From the NCBI GenBank assembly GCA_002725545.1, contig PBPW01000112.1, positions 1 through 7,946 of the forward strand: a stretch of DNA of 7,946 nucleotides, in the 5' to 3' direction. Of this stretch, positions 1-7,176 are shown in pieces (within the stretch, counting starts at the first letter, position 1; each line of letters opens with the position of its first letter). The notes beneath the pieces are model-generated. The model was given only the letters and a program-made list of their open reading frames with translations. It made no database searches and was not told where the DNA came from. This DNA is from Fidelibacterota bacterium. GTDB taxonomy: Bacteria; Marinisomatota; Marinisomatia; Marinisomatales; TCS55. The translations under genes were made by a program, and so were the position numbers.

Positions 1-108
1 ACTTAGAAAAGTATAAAAACTAACAGTAAAAAAAGATCTGAAAAATCCCTGCATAAGACAATTTTACATTGTGATAAGTGATTTGTATAAAATTAATTTA
101 TGGCTTAA

Positions 109-792
109 TTAGGAGCCAAAACAGTAGCCAGCACTTCTTACTGTTCTTATAAAATCTTCTTTTACGTCATTATTGATAGATTTTCTTAATCTTCTTATGT
201 GTACATCAACAGTGCGAGGTTCCACATATGCTTCATCTTTCCACACATGATTCAAAAGTTGTTCTCTTGAAAAAACTCTGCCGATATTTTCCATAAAAAA
301 AACTAATAGATTAAATTCTGTGGGACCAAGATGGAGTGTTTCGCTGTCTCTTGTTACCTTATGAGATACGAGGTCAACTACGATCCCCTTATATGACAAA
401 ACTTCTTCAGTGAACATCGGTCTAATTCTTCTTAATACTGCTTTAACTCTTGCCATTAATTCATTTACAGAAAAAGGTTTAGTGACATAATCATCTGCTC
501 CAGTTTCTAAACCTCGAAGTCTATCTTCTTCTTCACCCCTTGCAGTTAACATTATAATTGGAAGATTTTTTAGTTCTTTATTTTTTCTAATACGTCTACA
601 AAGTTCAATTCCAGACAATTTTGGTAACATCCAATCTAAAACTAAAAGATCAGGTGCTTTATTCAAAATTTTTTCAAGAGCCATTTCACCATCAGTTGCT
701 GTATCAACTTTAAATCCATCTTTAATAAAATTAAATTTTAATAATTCAAGTAGTGAACTCTCATCTTCTACAATTAAAGTTTTTAATTTCAT
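109..792 (-). CDS. phoB: PhoB, phosphate regulon response regulator
   Basis: Cytoplasmic response regulator that, once phosphorylated by PhoR, binds PHO boxes and activates phosphate-starvation genes. The 227-residue protein has the full OmpR/PhoB layout. The receiver domain (about 1-120) has acidic pair E9-D10, phospho-acceptor D53 in VLDWMLP, T83 in MLTAR and K105 in DYVTKPF. The winged-helix DNA-binding domain (about 130-227) includes GPTEFNLL, the FSREQLL turn and the recognition-helix region RTVDVHIRRLRK. Length is normal for the family and the terminal codon is TAA. The start ATG at 790-792 matches the usual PhoB N-terminus; no Shine-Dalgarno is visible. It lies 41 nt downstream of phoU, and that gap carries a PHO box, so phoB probably has its own autoregulated promoter as well as readthrough from pst. 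No damage is seen in this gene, unlike phoU upstream. Identification as PhoB rather than another OmpR-family regulator rests on both sequence and context. Confidence 0.96.
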   Translation of the reverse strand: MKLKTLIVEDESSLLELLKFNFIKDGFKVDTATDGEMALEKILNKAPDLLVLDWMLPKLSGIELCRRIRKNKELKNLPIIMLTARGEEEDRLRGLETGADDYVTKPFSVNELMARVKAVLRRIRPMFTEEVLSYKGIVVDLVSHKVTRDSETLHLGPTEFNLLVFFMENIGRVFSREQLLNHVWKDEAYVEPRTVDVHIRRLRKSINNDVKEDFIRTVRSAGYCFGS

Positions 793-815
793 TGTTTATT
801 TTTTAATAAATTTTT

Positions 816-833
816 ATTACAATTTGATTACAG
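816..833 (-). promoter_or_regulatory. PHO box upstream of phoB
   Basis: The minus strand reads CTGTAAT-CAAA-TTGTAAT, two 7-bp half-sites spaced 11 bp apart, matching the known PhoB-binding pattern (CTGTCAT-N4-CTGTCAT type). It starts directly after the phoU stop codon and lies 23 nt before the phoB ATG. About 10 nt beyond it is an A/T-rich TAAAAA stretch that could serve as the -10 element. This suggests PhoB positively regulates its own gene. The site is seen in the sequence; its function is inferred. Confidence 0.8.
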
Positions 834-1550
834 TTATTTCTTTTTTTTAAGAGGTTTGATTGCTTCCCACTCCCTATCTGGTCCATCATTATACAAAGGC
901 TCTCCTGATACTGCATAATATATGTCTTCGGCAATATTTTGAACATAATCTCCAGCCCTCTCTAGATCCTTAACCATATAAAGTAAATTTGTGCATGCTG
1001 ATATTCTTTTAGGATCTTCCATCATATAAGTTAAAAGTTGTCGAAGAATACCAAGATATTAATCATCAATTTCTTCATCCATTTCCCAAACAATTTTTGC
1101 TTCCTCTGCAGAAAAGTTTACAAATGATTGAATAACTTTTGCTATCATAACTCGAACATGCTCTCCCATTCTTAATATATCTCGTACAGGCTTTTCTGGT
1201 AAAACAAGTTCAATCATAGCAGTACGTTTTGCAATATTTGTTGAATGATCTCCTAATCTTTCAAGATCTTTGTTCATTTTAATTGCGGAGAAAATTGTTC
1301 TTAAATCTGTTGCCATTGGTTGTCTTTTTCCCAATATAAGAACTAGTTTTTGATCAAGCTCCCTGAATTTTTCATCAATTAAATTATCTGCTTGAATTAC
1401 TTTGTCAGCTAATTCTGTATCTTGATTTTTTAAGGCACCCAAAGCTTCTTTTAATTGATTTTCCACTAAACTTCCTATGTCTAAGATGCTGTTATTAATT
1501 TCTTTCATCTCCTCATCATAGGATTTAACTATATGTGTATCTTGTTCCAT
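834..1550 (-). pseudogene. phoU: PhoU phosphate signalling regulator, interrupted by an in-frame TAA
   Basis: PhoU is a peripheral regulator linking the PstSCAB transporter to PhoR and keeping the Pho response off when phosphate is plentiful. Here 239 codons run from ATG at 1548-1550 to TAA at 834-836, close to the usual length of about 240 residues, but codon 164 (1059-1061) is TAA. Family sequence continues in the same frame: MDEEIDD-stop-YLGILRQLLTYMMEDP. The first three-helix repeat has metal-site motif KDLERLGDHSTN (about 94-105); the second has KDLERAGDYVQN (about 194-205), which lies after the stop. Truncation would leave 163 residues and lose the second motif; the next ATG (codon 176) has no clear ribosome-binding site. 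Related PhoU proteins usually have Glu at this position (E. coli QEF, many others AEY/AEF), so GAA-to-TAA is the simplest cause. The start abuts the pstB stop (TAAATG), with GGAAGG 9 nt upstream. Identity is certain; whether it is a true pseudogene or a sequence error is open. Confidence 0.9.
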
Positions 1551-2312
1551 TTATCCAAACCTTCCCGTTATATAACCCTGTGTTTTTTCATTATCAGGAT
1601 TAGTAAAAATTTTTTGTGTATCACCTGTTTCAATTAGTTCCCCTAAATGAAAAAACCCAGTTCGTTGTGATACTCTAGCTGCTTGCTGCATAGAGTGAGT
1701 CACTATCACAATAGTGTAATTTGCTTTAAGCTCATCAATTAATTCTTCAATTATTGCTGTTGCAATTGGATCTAATGCTGAACATGGTTCATCCATTAAA
1801 ATAATATCTGGATTAACAGCTATTGCTCGTGCAATACATAAGCGTTGTTGTTGTCCACCAGATAAGCTTGTGCCAGGTTCATGCAAACGATCCTTTACCT
1901 CTTTTAAAAGTCCTGCTCTCTTTAATGATGAATGAACTATTTCTTCTAAGTCTGTTTTGCTTTCAGTTATACCATGAATAGTTGGCCCATAAGCAACATT
2001 ATCAAAAATAGATTTAGGAAAAGGGTTTGGTTTTTGAAAAACCATTCCAATTTTTGAACGAAGACTTACTACATCAACTTCATCCGAAATAATTTCCTCA
2101 TTATCTACTGTAATAGATCCATCAACTTTACAAATATCAATTAAATCATTCATTCTATTGATACATCTTAGAAAAGTAGATTTTCCACAACCAGAAGGTC
2201 CAATTAGTGAAGTAACTTCATTTTCATTAATATTTAATGACACTGAATGAAGTGCTTGTTTTGCACCATAATGAACATTTACATTTTTTGAAGATATTTT
2301 TATATTTTTCAT
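1551..2312 (-). CDS. pstB: PstB, phosphate ABC transporter ATP-binding subunit
   Basis: Cytoplasmic ATPase of the high-affinity phosphate importer PstSCAB; a PstB dimer drives transport through PstA and PstC. The 253 residues show every ABC hallmark: Walker [10 protein letters not shown] (38-46), Q-loop Q93 in VFQKPNPFP, signature LSGGQQQR (150-157), Walker B IILMDEP (170-176), D-loop SALDP and H-switch H206 in VTHSM. The [15 protein letters not shown] stretch is characteristic of PstB. I chose the ATG at 2310-2312 (MKNIKIS) over a TTG 18 nt upstream because it begins one base after the pstA stop codon, a typical coupled arrangement, and gives the usual family length; a GAGAG lies 11 nt upstream. 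The gene ends in TAA directly abutting phoU. The sequence is intact, so the ATPase should be made, but its membrane partner PstA appears interrupted. Confidence 0.95.
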   Translation of the reverse strand: MKNIKISSKNVNVHYGAKQALHSVSLNINENEVTSLIGPSGCGKSTFLRCINRMNDLIDICKVDGSITVDNEEIISDEVDVVSLRSKIGMVFQKPNPFPKSIFDNVAYGPTIHGITESKTDLEEIVHSSLKRAGLLKEVKDRLHEPGTSLSGGQQQRLCIARAIAVNPDIILMDEPCSALDPIATAIIEELIDELKANYTIVIVTHSMQQAARVSQRTGFFHLGELIETGDTQKIFTNPDNEKTQGYITGRFG

Positions 2313-2313
2313 A

Positions 2314-3594
2314 TTACCATTTTCTCTCAAACTTACTTCTTAAGAATACTGCTAAAGCATTCATTAAAAATAAAAATATTAATATCATCATTATTGCTGC
2401 AGCAGTTTTTTCTTGAAACCCTCTCTCTGAACTTTCTACCCAAAGATAGATTTGTACAGGTAAAGCTGCAGATGGCTCTGTGAAACCGGTTGGAATATTT
2501 GGGATAAAAGCAATCATTCCTATCATAATCAAAGGAGCTGTTTCCCCTAAAGCTTGCGCTAAACCAATAATAGTACCAGTTAAAGTGCCTGGTAATGCTA
2601 ATGGTACCTGATGATGAAATACCGCTTGCATTTTTGATGCCCCCATCGCTAAAGCACCTTCTTTTATAGATGGTGGGACGGCTTTAAGAGAGGCACGACA
2701 AGCTATAATTATCGTGGGTAGCGTCATTAGTGCTAAAACAGTTCCTCCAACCAAAGGTGTACTTCTTGGAAATCCAAAAACATTTAACAAAATACCCAGT
2801 CCTAACAAACCAAATACTATAGAAGGAACAGCTGCTAAGTTGGCAATATTAACTTCAATTAACTCTGTAAACTTATTTTTTGGTGCAAATTATTCTAAAT
2901 ATATTGATGCGCCAATACCAATTGGAAACGCTAATAAAAAAACAGTCATCAAAGTAAATAATGATCCTACAAAAGATCCAGCTATACCAGCCAATTCAGG
3001 ATGTCTTGAATCAGCATTCTTAAAAAAGAAATTATTAAATTTAGTTTTTAATCTGCCGGTTGAAACAAATTCATCAAAAAATTCTAATTGCCTATCATTT
3101 AATTTTCTTTTTTTCTCTTCAATATTACGTCTAGCATTTCCTTTTAACAGTTGATCAACATCACTATGAGCAGTAACAAAAATCTTCTGAGTAGTATTTA
3201 AAATATTTGGATTATTTAAAAAATACTCCTTAATTTCTTTATCAACATTTATTGAAAACATCTTTTTTATCAACTTAATATCTTTTTTACTTAAGTCAGG
3301 TAGTGCTTTGGCAATGGCATTTTTTTTCACTCTAAAAAATTTTGCTTTTACTTGTTCTTCATAAGTTGAGTCAGAAGTAATTTTTAAAGTTTCTTGATCA
3401 TACGACACCTCTAATTCAATTACAGATTTTTGAAAGGAAGAATATCCTTTAGAGAAAATAGTAAATAATAAAAAAAATAAAATCGCTATTCCCATTAAAG
3501 TAGCAATTAAGCCATAAGTTTTGAATCGGCGATCAGCTGCACTTCTTTTTTTTCTTAATTGAATAATTTTTTCGTGTGAATATTGATTACTCAT
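2314..3594 (-). pseudogene. pstA: PstA, phosphate ABC transporter permease (DUF3333 type), interrupted by an in-frame TAA
   Basis: PstA forms, with PstC, the inner-membrane channel for phosphate. The frame spans 427 codons from ATG at 3592-3594 (MSNQYSH) to TAA at 2314-2316, the expected length for the long alphaproteobacterial form. It has an N-terminal membrane segment (about 27-48), an extra DUF3333-type domain (about 15-190) rich in Lys, then the permease core from about 200. Codon 235 (2890-2892) is TAA inside the core: IYLE-stop-FAPKNKFTELIEVN, and the same frame continues through LAAVPSIVFGLLG, the EAA loop EGALAMGASKMQAVFHHQVP (312-331) and the last helices. Truncation would remove the EAA loop that contacts PstB, so it should be inactive. 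PstC in this window has Glu at the matching place (IYLSEYASP), as do other PstA proteins (IYLEEFAP), pointing to GAA-to-TAA. The start overlaps the pstC end by 8 nt (ATGAGTAA). An upstream TTG at 3616-3618 is less likely. Confidence 0.9.
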
Positions 3595-4960
3595 ATCGTT
3601 CTCTATATTTTTTAACAATTCTTAAAGCAAAAATATTAAGAATTAATGTAATAACAAATAAAACTAATCCTAATGCAAAAGCTGATAAGGTTCGTGGGTC
3701 ATCAAATTCTTGATCACCAATTAAAGCAATAACAATTTGTACTGTAACAGTGGTAACATTTTCAAAAGGATTTGCAGTTAAATTGGGCGCAGTACCTGCA
3801 GCCACAACGACAATCATGGTTTCTCCAATAGCCCTTGAAACACCTAGTAAAAAGGCACCCACAATACCAGGAAGGGCAGCTGGTAGAATGACCTTTTTAA
3901 TTGTTTCTGCTTTATTAGCGCCAACACCTAAAGACCCTTCTCTCAAACTTTGAGGGACAGAATTTATTACATCATCTGATAACGAAGATATAAAAGGTAT
4001 AATCATAATGCCCATCACCAAGCCTGCAGCAAGAGCACTTGTAGGCGAAGCATCTATTCCCAAGGACTGACCAAATGTTTTGACAAATGGGGCAACAGTA
4101 ACAAAAGCAAAGAAACCATAAACTATAGTAGGGACGCCAGCTAAAATTTCTAAAAGAGGCTTCACTATACTTCTTATTTTTGGTGAAGCATATTCAGATA
4201 AATAAATTGCTGTAAATAATCCAATAGGTGTAGCAACACTCATTGCAACAATCATAATCAAAAATGTTCCAGCAAATATTGGAATAGCTCCAAATGATCC
4301 TTGGGATCCTGACTGACCTTCTCGTATAGGAATATAAGGATACCACTTAGTTCCAAATAAGAATTCAAAAATAGATACTTCAGAAAAAAAACGTAAACTT
4401 TCAAACAATAATGAGAAGACAATTCCAACAGTTGTTAAAACTGCTACTGTAGAACAAAAAAATAGAAAATATTTTATATAATTTTCAATTGATTTCTGTG
4501 CACGAAAAGTGGGTTGCAATTTTCTAGAGGCAATCATAACTCCTAAAATCATAAAAATTAAAACACTTAAATAAAAAGCAACTGTACTTGTAAATTTAAG
4601 TGAAGAGTAATGTTCCGCAGCATTTAATATTTCTATTGCTTTTCCCTCAGCAAAAGAAATGTTTGAAGCAACATTTTTTATCTCTGCAATTAATAGCCCA
4701 GGATTAAGAGTGGGGTTTAATTCAAAATCAAAGTTTGCAAGGACAAGATTTTGAATTATTTGATTTTCAAAAATGATCCACCCAAAATAAACAATAAGAG
4801 CAGGTAGCAAACACCAGACCATCATGTATTGCGCATAATATGTAGGAAGAGAAACTGTTTTGATATCTAACTGCTTAGCGTTTGATTTAATTCGTGATTT
4901 TCCAAAAATATATGCGGAATAAATACCAAGAACTATAATAATTAGAGACCAATAAAACAT
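3587..4960 (-). CDS. pstC: PstC, phosphate ABC transporter permease
   Basis: Inner-membrane permease subunit that pairs with PstA. The 457-residue protein is longer than the E. coli form because of an N-terminal extension with hydrophobic segments at about 2-20, 46-64 and 125-145 and a soluble stretch between the second and third, as is common in alphaproteobacteria. The conserved core begins at about 163. The family motif LSEYASPKIRSIVKPLLEILAGVPTIVYGFFA lies at about 254-285 in two parts, and the EAA loop that docks onto PstB, EGSLGVGANKAETIKKVILP, at 341-360, followed by SRAIGETMIV. The start ATG at 4958-4960 has no clear Shine-Dalgarno and lies about 30 nt after a PHO box, so its messenger may have a short leader. 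The final codons overlap the pstA ATG by 8 nt, implying coupled translation. The frame is intact. Confidence 0.94.
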   Translation of the reverse strand: MFYWSLIIIVLGIYSAYIFGKSRIKSNAKQLDIKTVSLPTYYAQYMMVWCLLPALIVYFGWIIFENQIIQNLVLANFDFELNPTLNPGLLIAEIKNVASNISFAEGKAIEILNAAEHYSSLKFTSTVAFYLSVLIFMILGVMIASRKLQPTFRAQKSIENYIKYFLFFCSTVAVLTTVGIVFSLLFESLRFFSEVSIFEFLFGTKWYPYIPIREGQSGSQGSFGAIPIFAGTFLIMIVAMSVATPIGLFTAIYLSEYASPKIRSIVKPLLEILAGVPTIVYGFFAFVTVAPFVKTFGQSLGIDASPTSALAAGLVMGIMIIPFISSLSDDVINSVPQSLREGSLGVGANKAETIKKVILPAALPGIVGAFLLGVSRAIGETMIVVVAAGTAPNLTANPFENVTTVTVQIVIALIGDQEFDDPRTLSAFALGLVLFVITLILNIFALRIVKKYRERYE

Positions 4961-4989
4961 TAGATATTTAGAAAGAATACTAAACTTTT

Positions 4990-5007
4990 GTTACAGTTAT
5001 ATTACAA
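4990..5007 (-). promoter_or_regulatory. PHO box upstream of pstC
   Basis: The minus strand reads TTGTAAT-ATAA-CTGTAAC: two half-sites at 11-bp spacing. A partial third half-site ending in TCAT sits 11 bp further upstream. TATTCT follows after 10 nt and could be the -10 element, giving a start close to the pstC ATG. It lies between the pstS terminator and pstC, so it likely drives pstCAB-phoU separately from pstS. Confidence 0.78.
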
Positions 5008-5021
5008 TGATATGAATCAAT

Positions 5022-5050
5022 AAAAAAAGAGGGGAAAATCCCCTCTTTTT
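5022..5050 (-). terminator. Rho-independent terminator after pstS
   Basis: On the minus strand an 11-bp perfect stem, AAAAAGAGGGG / CCCCTCTTTTT, encloses the 5-nt loop ATTTT and runs into a T tract. It begins 17 nt past the pstS stop codon. It should end or attenuate transcripts from the pstS promoter, giving much more PstS than permease. The A-rich and T-rich ends make it look bidirectional, but there is no gene arriving on the plus strand. Confidence 0.88.
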
Positions 5051-5067
5051 ATTCAATTAGATTAAGG

Positions 5068-6063
5068 TTATTTGTAATTTGTCAAATTAGCAATGTCATC
5101 AAGAACTTTGCTTCTATCAGCTGGACTTAACTCGACCAACCCCGCATCCAATAAATAACCTTCTGTTGCTTCCTCACTTACAAACTCATTAACATAATCC
5201 ATTAACCCAGGGATTACACCTACATGCGCTTTTTTGATATAAAAGAATAAAGGTCTTGCAATAGGATATGAATAATCTTGAATACCTTCTTGAGAGATTT
5301 CTACCCCATTAATTTTAGAAGCAGAAATTTTATCTTCATTATTTGCTAAGAAACTATATCCGAAAATACCGAATGCACCTTGCTCTTTTGTAATGTGTTC
5401 AACATAAAGTTCATCATTTTCACCACCCTCAATAACATGGCCATCTTCACGGTAAGCTTTACAGTCGCCATCAGCAACCAACATATCTTTGACACAACCT
5501 TTTTTCATTACGAGTGAATCAAACGCATCTCTTGTTCCAGAAGAAGGAGGGGGTGCCATAATAGAAATTTCTACTTTTGGTAATCGCTTATCAATTTCAA
5601 ACCAAGTGCTTGGTGCATCTTTATTGTCTCTCGCCATAGCTTGCCAAATTTCTTCCTTTGAAAGATCTATTCCACCTTTCATAGCTGCACCATTTGTGTC
5701 CTTCCACTCATAATCAGAAGAGTAAGCAAATGCAATACCGTCATTACTAACACGTACTTCTACGATATCCATTACACCGCCATCTTGGCATAATTTAAAC
5801 TCTTTATCTTTTTGTGCTCTTGATGAATTTGTAATATCAGGGTGTTCAACTCCAACACCAGCACAAAATAATTTATGTCCTCCCCCAGAACCTGTGCTTT
5901 CAATAACTGGTGCTTTCATTCCTTCAGAAGCCATTTTTTCAGCAACTAGTGTTGCAAATGGATAAACAGTAGAAGATCCAACGATAGATATATAATCTCT
6001 TGCAGAAACTGAGCTTGTAATTGCAAAAGTTACAATAATTAAACTAAGAACAAATTTTTTCAT
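5068..6063 (-). CDS. pstS: PstS, periplasmic phosphate-binding protein
   Basis: Periplasmic receptor that captures orthophosphate and delivers it to PstCA. The 331 residues begin with a Sec signal peptide (MKKFVLSLIIVTFAITSSVSA, in two parts a short basic start and a hydrophobic core), with likely cleavage after about residue 21. The mature protein opens with the phosphate-binding loop IVGSSTVYPF (about 27-36), followed by STGSGGGHKLFCAGVG and the third binding segment PPPSSGTRDAF (about 172-182), all typical of PstS. It contains several Cys residues (KLFCAG, KLCQDG, KKGCV, GDCKA), which may form disulfides in the periplasm. The start ATG at 6061-6063 has a good AGAGG ribosome-binding site 6 nt upstream. 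A PHO box precedes it and a strong terminator follows it, the normal arrangement for the most highly expressed gene of the regulon. Intact. Confidence 0.96.
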   Translation of the reverse strand: MKKFVLSLIIVTFAITSSVSARDYISIVGSSTVYPFATLVAEKMASEGMKAPVIESTGSGGGHKLFCAGVGVEHPDITNSSRAQKDKEFKLCQDGGVMDIVEVRVSNDGIAFAYSSDYEWKDTNGAAMKGGIDLSKEEIWQAMARDNKDAPSTWFEIDKRLPKVEISIMAPPPSSGTRDAFDSLVMKKGCVKDMLVADGDCKAYREDGHVIEGGENDELYVEHITKEQGAFGIFGYSFLANNEDKISASKINGVEISQEGIQDYSYPIARPLFFYIKKAHVGVIPGLMDYVNEFVSEEATEGYLLDAGLVELSPADRSKVLDDIANLTNYK

Positions 6064-6069
6064 TTTAAA

Positions 6070-6074
6070 CCTCT
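6070..6074 (-). promoter_or_regulatory. pstS ribosome-binding site
   Basis: AGAGG on the minus strand, 6 nt before the pstS ATG. It is one of the few clear Shine-Dalgarno sequences in this window, where most downstream genes rely on coupling, and it supports the chosen start. Confidence 0.75.
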
Positions 6075-6108
6075 GTAAATAAATTTAAGGTAGAAATAGA
6101 TCTATAAT

Positions 6109-6126
6109 ATTACAGAAATATTAAAG
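6109..6126 (-). promoter_or_regulatory. PHO box upstream of pstS
   Basis: The minus strand reads CTTTAAT-ATTT-CTGTAAT, two half-sites at 11-bp spacing, 12 nt after the phoR stop and 45 nt before the pstS ATG. The first half-site is weaker (CTTTAAT). TATAGAT or, at the usual 10-nt spacing, TATTTC may be the -10 element. It implies PhoB-dependent transcription of pstS starting in the phoR-pstS gap. Confidence 0.7.
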
Positions 6127-6138
6127 ATTTGTTTTTTA

Positions 6139-7176
6139 TTAATTAAATTCAAAAGGTAAATAAACAGTAAAAGTACTTCCTTGATTAATCTCACTCTCAA
6201 TTGTAAACTTGCCATTATGGCGGTTTATAATATGTTTTACGATAGATAAACCTAGTCCTGTACCACCTAAGTCCCTAGATCGGTTTTTATCAATTCTATA
6301 AAATCTTTCTGTTAAGCGATTAAGATGTTCATTGGAAATTCCCTCGCCTTGATCTTTAATTTGAACTTGAACATAAGTATTATCATCTAGGATAGCCTGC
6401 TTTAGAACGATGTTTATCTCACTTCCCTCATCTGAATACTTAATTGCGTTATCTATAATATTTATAAATACTTGAATGATAGAATCACTGTTAAGAGAAA
6501 TCAATTTTTTAGTAAAATGATCATTTAAATTTACTTTTAATTTTTTATCTTCAATTTTTTTATTTAAATTATCTATTACTTTTTTAAGAATGTTTGCAAT
6601 CTCTGTTTCTTTTAATTCTAGAGGCTTATCTCCTGCCTCATATTTGCTTAACAACAATAAATCTTCGACTAATCTTGTCATACGCCAAGCTTGATCCTCC
6701 ATAATATCTAAAAATTTGTTTGTGGTTATTTTATCTAGATTAATATCATTTTTAATAGTTTCAATATAACCAACTATTGATGAGAGAGGTGTGCGCAATT
6801 CATGACTGACATTAGCAACAAAATCAGTTCGCATTTTTTCATAGTTATAAAGCATTGTTTGATCAGTTAGAATAACAATGAGCTCTTTATCTGAACCTTC
6901 GCTTTCAGGAAAAAAAACAAGGTCGGCAATAAAATGCCAATCTTCATAATTAGAAGGTTGGAACTCTACTTTAAAATCTTTTTTTTCTCTAAAAGCCCTA
7001 TCAATAAAACTGTTTAATTCCATTGATCGAACAACAGCATTAATATCTCTTCCTTCTTCAATAAAAAGAAATTTTTGCTTAGCAAAGTTATTATAATAAG
7101 TTATATTTCTATCAACATTGATAGCTATAGTTATAAGGGGTACTTTATCTAGAGCCCTTTTTATGTTTTTTTTCAT
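6139..7176 (-). CDS. phoR: PhoR-type sensor histidine kinase without a visible membrane anchor
   Basis: Histidine kinase expected to phosphorylate PhoB when phosphate is scarce. The 345 residues contain an N-terminal PAS-like region (about 5-110; VPLITIAINVDRNITYYNN), H-box NVSHELRTPL with H125, N-box with N239 and N243 in FINIIDNAIKYS, G1 box DQGEGI (275-280), F-box RFYRIDKNRSR and G2 box GGTGLGLSIV (304-313). All catalytic motifs are present. PhoR of E. coli is about 430 residues with membrane helices ahead of the PAS domain; here no hydrophobic helix is found, and upstream codons in this frame are closed by TAA at 7183-7185 and 7207-7209, so the protein appears soluble or membrane-associated only through partners such as PhoU or PstB. 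The start overlaps the end of the SET gene by 32 nt and has no clear Shine-Dalgarno, suggesting translational coupling. Assignment as PhoR relies on the adjacent pst-phoUB genes. Confidence 0.9.
   Translation of the reverse strand: MKKNIKRALDKVPLITIAINVDRNITYYNNFAKQKFLFIEEGRDINAVVRSMELNSFIDRAFREKKDFKVEFQPSNYEDWHFIADLVFFPESEGSDKELIVILTDQTMLYNYEKMRTDFVANVSHELRTPLSSIVGYIETIKNDINLDKITTNKFLDIMEDQAWRMTRLVEDLLLLSKYEAGDKPLELKETEIANILKKVIDNLNKKIEDKKLKVNLNDHFTKKLISLNSDSIIQVFINIIDNAIKYSDEGSEINIVLKQAILDDNTYVQVQIKDQGEGISNEHLNRLTERFYRIDKNRSRDLGGTGLGLSIVKHIINRHNGKFTIESEINQGSTFTVYLPFEFN

Noticed and set aside
1..108. Terminator or further PHO box downstream of phoB
   Set aside because: There is a small ACAAT/ATTGT inverted repeat (59-73) without an adjacent T tract and a weak AGGGAT/ATCTTT pairing before a T run; neither is convincing, and no half-sites sit at 11-bp spacing. 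Nothing firm is visible in this stretch.
1026..1061. Frameshift in phoU
   Set aside because: The two parts of phoU are in the same frame (1550 minus 1025 is a multiple of three) and the codons between them read family-like sequence, so it is a single stop codon, not an insertion or deletion.
2314..2808. Independent start at TTG 2806-2808 making a separate C-terminal PstA protein
   Set aside because: The TTG lies in the middle of a conserved membrane segment, 81 nt after the stop, without a Shine-Dalgarno sequence; split PstA proteins are not known to work this way.
2714..3154. Plus-strand open frames inside pstA, pstC, pstS and SET genes
   Set aside because: They lie antisense to well-supported genes, have no family resemblance or ribosome-binding sites, and are expected by chance in AT-rich sequence with few stops on one antisense frame.
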